Assembly (NCBI GenBank): GCA_016711225.1
Contig: JADJTK010000016.1
Span: 62,001 to 126,000, forward strand
DNA: 64,000 bases
Source: Opitutaceae bacterium
Lineage (GTDB): Bacteria > Verrucomicrobiota > Verrucomicrobiia > Opitutales > Opitutaceae
Reading direction: 5' to 3'
Below are positions 31,364 through 40,885 of the stretch, one piece after another. The translations under genes and the position numbers were made by a program. The notes beneath the pieces were generated by a model. It had not been told where the DNA came from. It did no database searches and saw only the letters and a program-made list of their open reading frames with translations. Each line of letters begins with the position of its first letter. Position 1 is the first letter of the stretch.

Positions 31364-34280
31364 ATGAAACACCGCCTCCGCCAAATCCTGCTGACCGCGC
31401 TGGTCGCCACTTTGTGGTCTCCGCCAGCCCCGGCCGCGCCGAGCCTCGGTTTGCCAGAAACGTTCGTCCTGGAGTGATGCCCTCGTCCGCCGCGTTCCAG
31501 CTCGTGGCGGGGCAGGGGCCGCCCGCTCTGGTATGATGCCGCCGATTGGCCGGGGCGTCGTGCGCGCGGTCGGCGACCTGCAGGCCGACATGGAGCGCGT
31601 TACCTCGCGCAAGCCGGCCGTCTCCGCGACGCGCCCTGGCGCCGCCGATCTGGTCATCATCGGCACCCTCGGCAAGAATGCCGCCATCGATGCGCTGATC
31701 GCCTCCGGCAAACTCGACGCGAGCGATTTGCGCGGGAAGTGGGAGAGCTTTGTCATTACCACCGTTGAGCAGCCTATGCCCGGGGTGGATCGCGCGCTGG
31801 TCATCGCGGGCAGCGACAAGCGCGGCACGATCTACGGCATCTACGAACTCTCCGAGCAGCTCGGCGTTTCGCCCTGGTATTGGTGGGCGGACGTGCCGCC
31901 CAAGAAGCGGGCCGAAGCTTACGTCCTGCCGGGCCGTTTCGCCTCCGGCGAGCCGGTCGTGAAGTACCGCGGCATCTTCCTCAACGACGAGGCACCCTGC
32001 CTCACCGGCTGGGCGAAGGAGAAGTTCGGCGGCCTTAATTCCCAGTTCTACACCAAGGTCTTCGAACTGCTGCTGCGTCTGCGCGCCAACTACCTCTGGC
32101 CGGCGATGTGGGACAACGCCTTTAACGAGGACGACCCGCTCAACCCGAAGTTGGCCGATGAGTACGGCATCGTCATGGGAACCTCGCACCACGAGCCGAT
32201 GATGCGCGCCCACAAGGAGTGGACCACGCGGCGTGAACAGTACGGCAACGGCAAGTGGAACTATGCGACCAACGGTGAGGCCGTGCAGCGCTTCTTCCGC
32301 GAGGGCATCGCGCGCAACAAAGCCTACGAGAATCTCGTCACTGTCGGCATGCGCGGCGACGGCGACGAGGGCATGACTTCGACCGGCAGCCTCGAGTCGG
32401 ATATGAAGTTGATCGAACGCATCTTCACCGATCAGCGCCGTATCCTCGCCGAAGAGGTGAAGACCGACCCGGCAAAGGTGCCGCAGCTCTGGGCGCTCTT
32501 CACTGAAGTGCAGAAGTTCTACGAGGCCGGGCTGCGTCCACCGGACGATGTCACCCTGCTCTGGACCGACGACAACACCGGCAACCTCCGGCGTCTGCCG
32601 ACCGCGGCCGAGCGCGATCGCAGCGGAGGCGCGGGCATCTACTATCACTTCGACATGCACGGCGGGCCCTACGCCTACCAGTGGATCAACACCAATCCGC
32701 TCTGGAAGATCGCCGAGCAGATGAACCTTGCCGCCGAATACGGCGCCACCCGCATCTGGATCGTCAACGTGGGTGACCTCAAGCCGCTCGAGCTTCCGAT
32801 CGAGTTCTTCCTGCGCATGGCCTGGAATCCCGCCGCCCACACCAGCGACCAGGTCGCCGCCTACACGCACCGCTGGGCCGAACGCGACTTTGGCCCCGAA
32901 CACGCCGCCGAGATTGCCTCCATTGTTACGCTCTACACGAAGTACAACGGCTGGCGGAAGCCCGAGCAGATTGAGCCCGAGACCTTCAGCCCGCTCGCCT
33001 ACCACGAGGCCGAGCGCGTCGAGGCCTCCTGGCGCGAGGTCGAGCAGCGGGCCGAGAAGCTCTACGCGATTCTGCCGGCCGACCAGCGCGATGCCTTCTT
33101 CCAACTCGTGCTCCATCCGGCCAAGGCCTCCTCCATTGTGGCGCGCATGAACCTCGCGGCGGGCCGCAACCACCTCTTCGCCAAACAGGGCCGCGCCAGC
33201 GCCAGCCTGTTGGCCGACCAGGTGCGTGAACTCTTCCGCCAGGACCGCGCACTGACCGACGCTTACAACCACGAGCTCACCGGCGGGAAGTGGAACCACC
33301 TCATGGACCAGACCCACCTCGGCCAGTGGAGCTGGGAGCCGCCGGTGGTCGACGCGATGCCTCCGGTGGTTGAAGTTCGAACTCTCAACGAATCCCGGAT
33401 GGGCGTCTCCGTCGAGGGCGACGCCAACACCTGGCCCGACCACTATGGTGCGCCCGTGTTGCCGGCCTTCGATTCGTTCCAGCCACGGCGCTCCTCTATC
33501 GACGTGTTCGCGATGGGCACGCGTCCGATCGAATTCACGATCGAGACTGCGCAGCCGTGGATCGTGCTCACCGAGGAGCGGCTTTCCGGAGGCGATCGCC
33601 GTCATTGGGTCGAGATCGATTGGGCGAAGGCCCCCGCGGGTTCCTCGTCCGGCACGATCGTGGTCAAGGGCGCCCATACCGTGGAAGTGCGCGTGCCCGT
33701 GGTCAAAGCGACCGCGGAGCAGCACGCGGCGGCGAAAGGCCGTTTCGCCAGCCTCACCGGCCCCATCGCCATCGCGGCTTGTGCCGCCGCGAAACAGACC
33801 GAGGTTGGCGGCGTGCGCTGGGTGGCGTTGCCCGACTACGGTCGCATCGAGGCGGCGATGACGATTCATCCGGTCACCGCTGCGAGCGTGCTGGCTCCGG
33901 CCGCGGCTCCGACGCTCGAATACCCGGTGTATCTGCCGCGCGCCGGCCGGTACACCGTCACCCTCGTGCTCGGCCCGGTGATGGACTTCGTGCCGGATCG
34001 CGGCATGCGCTTGGCCGTCTCCTTCGACACCGACGCGCCGCAGGTGCTCGACCTCTTCGCCGACCGCGTCGACGGAACTTTTCTCGGTCATACGTGGGAC
34101 CGGGTCACCCGCGACAACGTGCGCTACCTGCGCTCGACCCACGAGATCGCTCCCCCCGGACCCCATGTGTTCAAACTCGCGATGGTCGATCCGGGTGTGG
34201 TGGTCCAGACCATCATCATCTCCGACCAGCGACTACCCGAGAGCTACTTCGGGCCGCCTCCCAACCGCATGGTCGAGTAG
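31364..34280 (+). pseudogene. GH115 alpha-glucuronidase, broken 5' end (copy 1)
   Basis: The body (31533-34280) is a clear GH115: IAGSDKRGTIYGIYELSEQL, KYRGIFLNDEAP, LRLRANYLWPAMWDNAFNED, GMRGDGDEG and the C-terminal accessory domains, collinear with the intact copy at 37723. Upstream, a signal peptide starts at ATG 31364 (MKHRLRQILLTALVATLW), but the frame meets TGA at 31475. Homology then moves through frames (MPSSAAFQLVAGQGPPAL, then LWYDAADWPG, then VVRAVGDLQAD). That needs about three indels within 80 bp. Known activity: removal of (methyl)glucuronic acid side chains from xylan. Without repair the product lacks export. Confidence 0.85.
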
Positions 34281-34406
34281 CTCAGCAGCGCGCCCTCCAG
34301 CCGCGGTTGAACCCCGATTCCGGTTCTGCTTCTGTCTGCATTCCTCGGCCCCGCCTTGTGGTCGCTCCATCACCAAGCGCCTCCTCAGAATAGCCTCTTG
34401 CAAGCC

Positions 34407-36092
34407 ATGCATCGTTACCCCGCCACCGCCCTTCTCGCCGCAGCCCTCTGCGGCGCCTTCACCACCGCCATTGCGAAAGTGCCGCATCTCGCGCAACACG
34501 GCACCGCCACGCAACTGATCGTCGACGACAAACCGTTTCTCATCCTCGGGGGGCAGGTGCATAATTCGTCCTCCGGCAGCCCCGAGTATTTCGACCGCAC
34601 GGTGACCAAGCTGGTGCAGTTGCACGCCAACACCGTGCTGGCCCCGGTCACGTGGGAGCTGCTCGAACCGACCGAAGGCACCTACGACTTTGCTCAGCTC
34701 GACGACATGGTCCGCACCGCGCGGAAACACCGGGTGAAGCTCATCGTCCTCTGGTTCGGCAGCTGGAAGAATGGAGTATCTCAGTACGCACCGGCTTGGG
34801 TCCGTCGGGACCCCGTGCGCTTCCCTCGCGCGCACGATGCGAACGGGCGCCCGATGTCCGCCCTTTCCACCTTCGGGGAGAACTCCCGCACCGCGGACAA
34901 GGCCGCCTTCACCGCCCTGATGCAGCACCTGCGTGCGCTCGATGAGCAGGAAAACACGGTGATCATGGTCCAGGTGCAAAACGAGGTGGGGCTTTTCGAG
35001 TCGCGGGACCACCGCCCCGAAGCCAACAGCGCGTTCGCCGGGCCAGTGCCCCAGGCCTTGCTGAACTATTTGGCCACGAATAGAGGTCGCCTGACGCCGC
35101 ACCTTGAGGCGCTCTGGCAGCAGAACGGGAGCAAGGAGCGCGGTTCCTGGACGGAGGTCTTCGGCTCCACGAAAGAGGGCAACGAGGTATTCATGGCGTG
35201 GCGCTACGCGTCCTACATCGGGGACATCGCGGCCGCCGGCAAGGCGGCCTACAATCTCCCGCTCTATGCGAATGCGTGGTTGGCGAGCGGTGAGCCCGGA
35301 AAATTCCCCTCCGGCGGCCCGAACCACCGCGTTATCGACGTGTGGAAAGTGGCCGCGCCGGCGATTTCGCTCTGCGCGCCGGATCTGTATGCGGACAACT
35401 TCAAGGAGGTCGCCGCCACTTACCATCGGCCCGACAATCCGCTCTTCATTCCGGAGACGCACGCCGATGTCTGGTACAAGCCCTCGGCCCTGCTGCTGCA
35501 CCAGGCCGCGCGCAATGTGTTCTGGGCGGTTGCCCATCACGATGCGGTCTGCTTTGCGCCGTTCGGCCTCGAAGGCCAGGCGGTGGGCGGTCCCATCGCG
35601 ACGAGCCTCAAACTCGTTTCCGATCTCAGCCCGGTGATCCTCCAGTTCCAGGGCACCGGCCGGATGGAAGGCATCCTGCAGACCGAAGCGCCCAAAGCCG
35701 CCGCGTCGCAATTGGAGGGCGTCAAAGAAACCTCCGGGACGAAATCCGACTGCGACATCGCTTTGGGTGGGTACGTGGCCCACGTGCTCTATAGCACCGC
35801 TTCGCCGGACGAACGCGCCTACGGACTCATCATCAACACAGCCCCGGACGAGTTCCTCATCGCGGGTGATGGGTTGGTTGTTACATTCTCCTCTGCGACG
35901 AAGCGAGAAGTCGGGTTCGCCGAGATCTGGGAGCAGGTCTTCGTCGACGGCGCGTGGGTCAATGGACGCCGCTTGAACGGCGACCAGACCAACCAAGGCA
36001 GCGTGGTGCAGATTCCGTTCTGGCGCTGGGACAACTTCGACACCGCCACCGGCCCGCGCGTCGTAAAGGTGAAACTCTTCACCCACGATTGA
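34407..36092 (+). CDS. GH35-like beta-galactosidase with DUF5597-type C-terminus (561 aa)
   Basis: Signal peptide (MHRYPATALLAAALCGAFTT, cleaved near AIA). A TIM barrel follows with the acid/base Glu in VQVQNEVGLF and a candidate nucleophile Glu in PLFIPETHAD, plus the N-terminal GGQVHNSSSGSPEYFDRTV strand seen in GH35-type proteins. The C-terminal 150 residues resemble the DUF5597 domain attached to this subfamily. Likely role: removal of terminal beta-linked galactose from hemicellulose side chains. The gene starts 126 bp after the GH115 gene. ATG 34407 is chosen for the signal peptide. Confidence 0.82.
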   Translation: MHRYPATALLAAALCGAFTTAIAKVPHLAQHGTATQLIVDDKPFLILGGQVHNSSSGSPEYFDRTVTKLVQLHANTVLAPVTWELLEPTEGTYDFAQLDDMVRTARKHRVKLIVLWFGSWKNGVSQYAPAWVRRDPVRFPRAHDANGRPMSALSTFGENSRTADKAAFTALMQHLRALDEQENTVIMVQVQNEVGLFESRDHRPEANSAFAGPVPQALLNYLATNRGRLTPHLEALWQQNGSKERGSWTEVFGSTKEGNEVFMAWRYASYIGDIAAAGKAAYNLPLYANAWLASGEPGKFPSGGPNHRVIDVWKVAAPAISLCAPDLYADNFKEVAATYHRPDNPLFIPETHADVWYKPSALLLHQAARNVFWAVAHHDAVCFAPFGLEGQAVGGPIATSLKLVSDLSPVILQFQGTGRMEGILQTEAPKAAASQLEGVKETSGTKSDCDIALGGYVAHVLYSTASPDERAYGLIINTAPDEFLIAGDGLVVTFSSATKREVGFAEIWEQVFVDGAWVNGRRLNGDQTNQGSVVQIPFWRWDNFDTATGPRVVKVKLFTHD

Positions 36093-36256
36093 GAGGGATG
36101 CCGCGGAATAATGGCGGGTGCCGACGGCCGGTTAGGAAAGAAGGCGTTTCCTCGGAGATCGGGGGAGACTAGTCCGGAAAACCCGACTAGCCTGTGCGTC
36201 GCGTGGGCTCGCGGTCTGCGCAGCTTCCCCTGTCCACGAAACCCCTGCTTTCCCCG

Positions 36257-37726
36257 ATGAAATCCTCGAACCGTTCCCTGTTCTGCTGGATCGCCGCCCT
36301 GCTTGCTCCGATGGCCGCGCCCGTGTGGGCCGCGCCCGCGGCTGCCCCGGAATCGCCGCACCGCCTGCTTGTGCTCTCCGACATCGAAGCCGACCCCGAC
36401 GACACGCAGAGCTTCGTCCGCCTCTTCCTCTACGCCAACGAGATCGAGCTCCAGGGGCTGGTCGCCACCACCTCGGTCTGGAAACGCGACTCCATCGCAC
36501 CGGAGTCCATCCACGCCCTGATCGATGCCTACGCGAAGGTGCATGGCAACCTGCTCCTCCACGACAAACGCTACCCGACCGCCGAGGCCCTGCACGGGCT
36601 GGTGCGGAAAGGACGACCCGAATACGGCATGCTCGGCGTCGGCGAGGGGAAGGACACCGACGGCTCCGCGCGGATCATCGAGCTGCTCGAGCGCGCCGAT
36701 GATCGCCCTCTCTGGGTCAGCGTCTGGGGCGGGGCCAACACGCTGGCGCAGGCGCTGCATACGCTCCGCGCCACCCGTAGCCCCGGCGAGGTCGACCGGC
36801 TCGTTGCCAAGCTGCGCGTCTACACCATCTCCGATCAGGACGACAGCGGGCCCTGGCTGCGGGCGAACTTCCCGGGGCTCTTCTACATCGTGACTCCGGG
36901 TGGCGACTACGGCTCCGCCACCTGGGCGGGCATCAATACCGTCATCGAAGGCATCGACAACTCCACCATCTCCAATCGTTGGATCGCCGAGAACCTCCAG
37001 CAGGGGCACGGGCCGCTCGGCGCGGCGTATCCCGACGTCGCCTGGGGCGTCGAGGGCGATACGCCGGCCTTCCTCGGTTTGATCCCCAACGGACTCAACG
37101 CCCCCGAGCATCCGGAGTGGGGCGGCTGGGGTGGGCGCTACACGCTCCAGCAGCCCGTCGTGCCGATCGCCGACGAGAAGACCTTCCTCGCCGGTAAGCC
37201 CATCCCGCAGGAGACCCGGCCCATCTGGACCAACGCCATCGACGACCACGCCCCCACCACGTTCCCGGAGTATGGCCGCGGCACACGTCTGGGTGAAAAG
37301 CTTTTCCGCAGTGCGCAGGCGTCGCTCTGGCGCTGGCGCGACGAGTTCCAGCGCGATTTCGCGGCGCGCATGGACTGGACCGTGCGTCCCTTCGCCGAAG
37401 CGAACCACCCACCCGTGCTGGTGCTTGATCGCGAGGCCACCATCACCGTTTCCTCCGGACAAAGCTTTGGTTTCGACGCCCGTCGCAGCCACGATCCCGA
37501 TGGCGACAGTCTGAGCTTCCTCTGGATGCCCTACCGCGAGGCGGGCTCGTCCGATGCGGTGCTGAAGATCAACGGCGCGGAAAACGCAGTGCTTGTCTCG
37601 CTCACCGCCCCCGAGGTCACAGAAACCGAGACCTGCCACCTCATCCTCAGGGTCACCGACCGCGGCACGCCCGCGCTCACGCGCTACCAGCGAATCGTCG
37701 TCACCGTCACCCCGAAAGCCCGATGA
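36257..37726 (+). CDS. DUF1593 (Sde182-like) secreted protein (489 aa)
   Basis: Signal peptide (WIAALLAPMAAPVWA). The nucleoside-hydrolase-like domain follows (LLVLSDIEADPDDTQSFVRL with the clustered Asp residues that bind calcium in that fold; VSVWGGANTLAQAL). A C-terminal Ig/cadherin-like domain (about 400-489; SFGFDARRSHDPDGDSLSFL) completes it. Known from cellulose-binding protein Sde182; enzymatic role not established. The stop overlaps the next ATG in ATGA, so it is translationally coupled to the second GH115. Confidence 0.85.
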   Translation: MKSSNRSLFCWIAALLAPMAAPVWAAPAAAPESPHRLLVLSDIEADPDDTQSFVRLFLYANEIELQGLVATTSVWKRDSIAPESIHALIDAYAKVHGNLLLHDKRYPTAEALHGLVRKGRPEYGMLGVGEGKDTDGSARIIELLERADDRPLWVSVWGGANTLAQALHTLRATRSPGEVDRLVAKLRVYTISDQDDSGPWLRANFPGLFYIVTPGGDYGSATWAGINTVIEGIDNSTISNRWIAENLQQGHGPLGAAYPDVAWGVEGDTPAFLGLIPNGLNAPEHPEWGGWGGRYTLQQPVVPIADEKTFLAGKPIPQETRPIWTNAIDDHAPTTFPEYGRGTRLGEKLFRSAQASLWRWRDEFQRDFAARMDWTVRPFAEANHPPVLVLDREATITVSSGQSFGFDARRSHDPDGDSLSFLWMPYREAGSSDAVLKINGAENAVLVSLTAPEVTETETCHLILRVTDRGTPALTRYQRIVVTVTPKAR

Positions 37727-40671
37727 ACCTGTTTCCTCTGTTCTCTCTGGTCCGCCGACCACTCCTCGCTCTGTTTGCCGCGGTGCTGTTTTGCGCTCCC
37801 GCCGCCCAAGGCGCCGCACCGGTTTTGGGCGTAATCGAACCGATCCTCGCTGCGCCCTCAGCCATGCCCGATGCCTTTCCGCTCGTTGCCGCAGGCCAGG
37901 CGGCGCCGCTCTGGTTCGACGCCGCTGACCACAAGGGCGTGCTCCGCGCCATCGGCGACCTGCAGGCCGACATCGCCCGCGTGACCGGGCTCACGCCCAC
38001 CAGCTCCGCGCAGGCGCCTGCCTCGTCGCTGTCCGTGATCATCGGCACCGTGGGCAAGAGCGCGGTGATCGATGCGTTGCTCGCGGTCGGCAAACTCGAT
38101 GGCAGCACGCTGGTCGGCAAATGGGAGAGCTTCGTCATCGCCACCGTGGCCGATCCGTTCCCCGGCGTGGCGCGGGCGCTCGTCATCGCCGGCAGCGACA
38201 AGCGCGGTACCATCTACGGCATCTACGAGATCTCGCGCCAGATCGGCGTGTCGCCCTGGTACTGGTGGGCGGATGCACCGGTCGCGCACCGCGACGAGCT
38301 GCACCTCAAGCCCGGTAGCTACGCCTCCGGCGAGCCGAAGGTGAAATACCGCGGCATCTTCATCAACGACGAGGCGCCCGCCCTGCGCCGTTGGGCGCAG
38401 GAGAAGTTCGGCGGCATGGGGCCCGAGTTCTACGGCCACGTCTTCGAACTGCTCCTCCGTTGCCGCGCCAACTACCTCTGGCCGGCCATGTGGCTTCCGA
38501 TCTCCTTCAACGACGACTATCCGGACAACCCGCGCTTGGCCGACGAATACGGGATCGTCATGTCCACCAGCCACCACGAGCCGATGATGCGCTCGCACCA
38601 CGAGTGGACGCGCTACGGCAAGGGGGCGTGGAACTACGAGGCCAACGCGGAGACGCTGCGCGAGTTCTGGCGCGGCGGCTTCACGCGGGTGCGCGACTAC
38701 GAAAGCGTGGTCACCGTCGGCATGCGCGGTGATGGCGATGAAGCCATGTCCGAACATGCGGCCGTCCCTCAGTTGAAGCGGATCATCACTGATCAGCGCC
38801 GGATCCTGACTGAGGTTACAGGCAAACCCGCCGCGAAGACTCCCCAGGTGTGGGCGCTCTACAAGGAGGTGCAGGACTACTACGACAAGGGCATGCGGGT
38901 GGCTGACGACATCACCGTCCTTTTCAGCGACGACAACTGGGGCAACATTCGCTTCCTGCCCAAACCCGAGGATCTCGGCCGTGCGGGCGGTTTTGGCATG
39001 TATTACCATGTCGATTATGTCGGCGGGCCGACCTCCTACCGCTGGCTCAACGTCTCGCAAATCGAGCGCATTTGGGAGCAGATGACGCTCACCTTCGCCG
39101 CGGGCGTGGATCGGCTGTGGATCGTGAACGTGGGCGACATCAAGCCGATGGAGCTGCCGATGAGTTTCTTCCTCGATCTCGCCTGGAATCCCGAGGCGAT
39201 CACCGCCGCGGACCTGCCCGCCTACTATCACGACTGGGCCGCGCAGCAGTTCGGCGCCGAGCCCGCCGCTGAGATCGCGGAGATGCTCGCGCTCTACACC
39301 AAGTACAATGCCCGCCGCACCCCCGAGATGCTTGCTCCCGGCACCTTCAGCGTCGCCAACTATCGCGAGGCCGACCGTGTCGTTGCCGAGTACAACACCC
39401 TCGCCGAGCGTGCCCGTGCCCTGAAAACGAAGCTGCCGGCGTCGCACCGTGACGCCTTCTTCCAGCTGGTCCTGTTTCCCATCGAAGCATGCGCCAACGT
39501 CACCGAGATGTACGTGGCCGCCGGCAAGAACGTCCACTACGCCGAGCGCGGCGCCGCCTCGGCCAACTTCTACGCCGACCGGGTGAAGGAGCTCTTCACG
39601 CGCGATGCCGAGCTCACCCGCTGTTTCCACGCCGACCTGGCGGGAGGTAAGTGGAACCACATGATGGCCCAGACCCACATCGGCTACACCTACTGGCAAC
39701 ACCCGCCGCTCAACCGCATGCCGGCGGTCTCCTATGTCCAGCCGGGCGAAAGGGCCGAGTTGGGCTTTTTCGTCGAGCAGGGCGAGCGGCCGAAATGGGG
39801 CTGGCTCGATGTCGAGGCCGACTGGGATTTCGCCACCGCGCTGCCGCGCTTCGACCGAGTCAACGATCCGTCCTACTACCTTGAGATCGTGAACCGCGGC
39901 AGCGCCCCGTTGAGCTACTCCCTCTCGCCCAAACAGGATTGGATCAAGCTCTCCCAGCGCGAGGGAACGATCCGCTTCGACGAAAAGGTCCTCGTCTCCA
40001 TCGACTGGGCCAAGGCACCGGCCGGCTCCAGCACCGGCGAGATCCTCGTCGCTGGTGCAGGCAGCGAGTACACCGTCACGGTTCCCATCCGCCATGAGCA
40101 GCCGGCGGTGGCGGGTTGGATCGAGCAGCTCGGCGTAGTCGCCATCGAAGCCGGCCACTTCGACCGCTCGACTTCGGCCGCAGACGCGCGCTGGGTGTCC
40201 GTGCCGAATCTCGGCCGCACCGGCTCGGCCGTCACCATCTTCCCGGCCTTGGCGGCCCGCCGCGCCGCGACCGCCGAAGCTCCGCGCCTCGAATACGACT
40301 TCACGCTTCTGGACGGCGCCGAGGTCGCTGTGCTCGCGTACGTTTCCCCCACCCAGGACTTCCGCCGCAGCGGCGGCCTGCGCTTCGCGATCGCGATCGA
40401 CGATGCCCCGCCGCAGATCGTCAACAGCAACGCCGGCGAAGAGGTGCCTGACTGGAAATACCCCGACTGGTGGAACCAGTCCGTGGGCGACCACATCAAG
40501 ATCAAGCGTTCCGAGCACCAGGCCCTCACGCCGGGCAAGCACACCCTGAGAGTGTGGATGATCGATTCGGGTATCGTGCTCCAGAAGTTCGTGATCGACG
40601 CCGGGGGTCTGAAACCAACTTACCTCGGACCGCCCGCGAGCAAGCGGGCGGAGGAGTCCGCTGCGAACTGA
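37723..40671 (+). CDS. GH115 xylan alpha-1,2-glucuronidase, intact copy (982 aa)
   Basis: Signal peptide (LLALFAAVLFCAPAAQGA). Full GH115 architecture: N-terminal domain (LWFDAADHKGVLRAIGDLQA), TIM barrel with KYRGIFINDEAPALRRWAQE, LRCRANYLWPAMWLPISFND, TSHHEPMMRSHHEWTR and VGMRGDGDEAM, then helical and beta C-terminal parts. It removes 4-O-methyl-glucuronic acid from internal or terminal xylose residues. ATGA overlap with the preceding gene. The other copy (31364-34280) is similar but not identical, so it is a paralogue and not a recent tandem duplication. Confidence 0.93.
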   Translation: MNLFPLFSLVRRPLLALFAAVLFCAPAAQGAAPVLGVIEPILAAPSAMPDAFPLVAAGQAAPLWFDAADHKGVLRAIGDLQADIARVTGLTPTSSAQAPASSLSVIIGTVGKSAVIDALLAVGKLDGSTLVGKWESFVIATVADPFPGVARALVIAGSDKRGTIYGIYEISRQIGVSPWYWWADAPVAHRDELHLKPGSYASGEPKVKYRGIFINDEAPALRRWAQEKFGGMGPEFYGHVFELLLRCRANYLWPAMWLPISFNDDYPDNPRLADEYGIVMSTSHHEPMMRSHHEWTRYGKGAWNYEANAETLREFWRGGFTRVRDYESVVTVGMRGDGDEAMSEHAAVPQLKRIITDQRRILTEVTGKPAAKTPQVWALYKEVQDYYDKGMRVADDITVLFSDDNWGNIRFLPKPEDLGRAGGFGMYYHVDYVGGPTSYRWLNVSQIERIWEQMTLTFAAGVDRLWIVNVGDIKPMELPMSFFLDLAWNPEAITAADLPAYYHDWAAQQFGAEPAAEIAEMLALYTKYNARRTPEMLAPGTFSVANYREADRVVAEYNTLAERARALKTKLPASHRDAFFQLVLFPIEACANVTEMYVAAGKNVHYAERGAASANFYADRVKELFTRDAELTRCFHADLAGGKWNHMMAQTHIGYTYWQHPPLNRMPAVSYVQPGERAELGFFVEQGERPKWGWLDVEADWDFATALPRFDRVNDPSYYLEIVNRGSAPLSYSLSPKQDWIKLSQREGTIRFDEKVLVSIDWAKAPAGSSTGEILVAGAGSEYTVTVPIRHEQPAVAGWIEQLGVVAIEAGHFDRSTSAADARWVSVPNLGRTGSAVTIFPALAARRAATAEAPRLEYDFTLLDGAEVAVLAYVSPTQDFRRSGGLRFAIAIDDAPPQIVNSNAGEEVPDWKYPDWWNQSVGDHIKIKRSEHQALTPGKHTLRVWMIDSGIVLQKFVIDAGGLKPTYLGPPASKRAEESAAN

Positions 40672-40697
40672 TGCCCGCAACCGCCCGGGGTCGTATT

Positions 40698-40750
40698 CAG
40701 CGTAGCGGCGCGGCTTCCGCGCTGCCCAGAACCGGAAGCGGTTCCGCTAG
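40698..40750. repeat. Palindromic intergenic repeat, copy A
   Basis: CAGCGTAGCGGCGCGGCTTC continuing to GGAAGCGGTTCCGCTAGG holds two nested hairpins (GCGCGG...CCGCGC and AACCG/CGGTT). The reverse complement of nearly the same sequence is at 53662-53712. It lies between a GH115 and a GH51 gene. Confidence 0.75.
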
Positions 40751-40885
40751 GTGAAAGCAAAGAGCGGTTCCTCCGGAGGACTCCTCGCCGTCTCACGGTC
40801 AAGTAACCGACGCGTCGTCGCCGTCTGCGGGCTCTGTCAATCTCCTCCCTTCCCTCCGATCCGCGGTCAGCATCCGACTCGCCCG

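Noticed and set aside
31251..34166. A 971-aa minus-strand ORF opposite the first GH115 gene (similar antisense ORFs of several hundred aa at 37858-40680, 26132-28396 and elsewhere)
   Set aside because: These are mirror frames of GC-rich coding sequence. They are Arg/Gly/Val/Asp-rich, lack signal peptides or motifs, and the sense frames have clear catalytic signatures.
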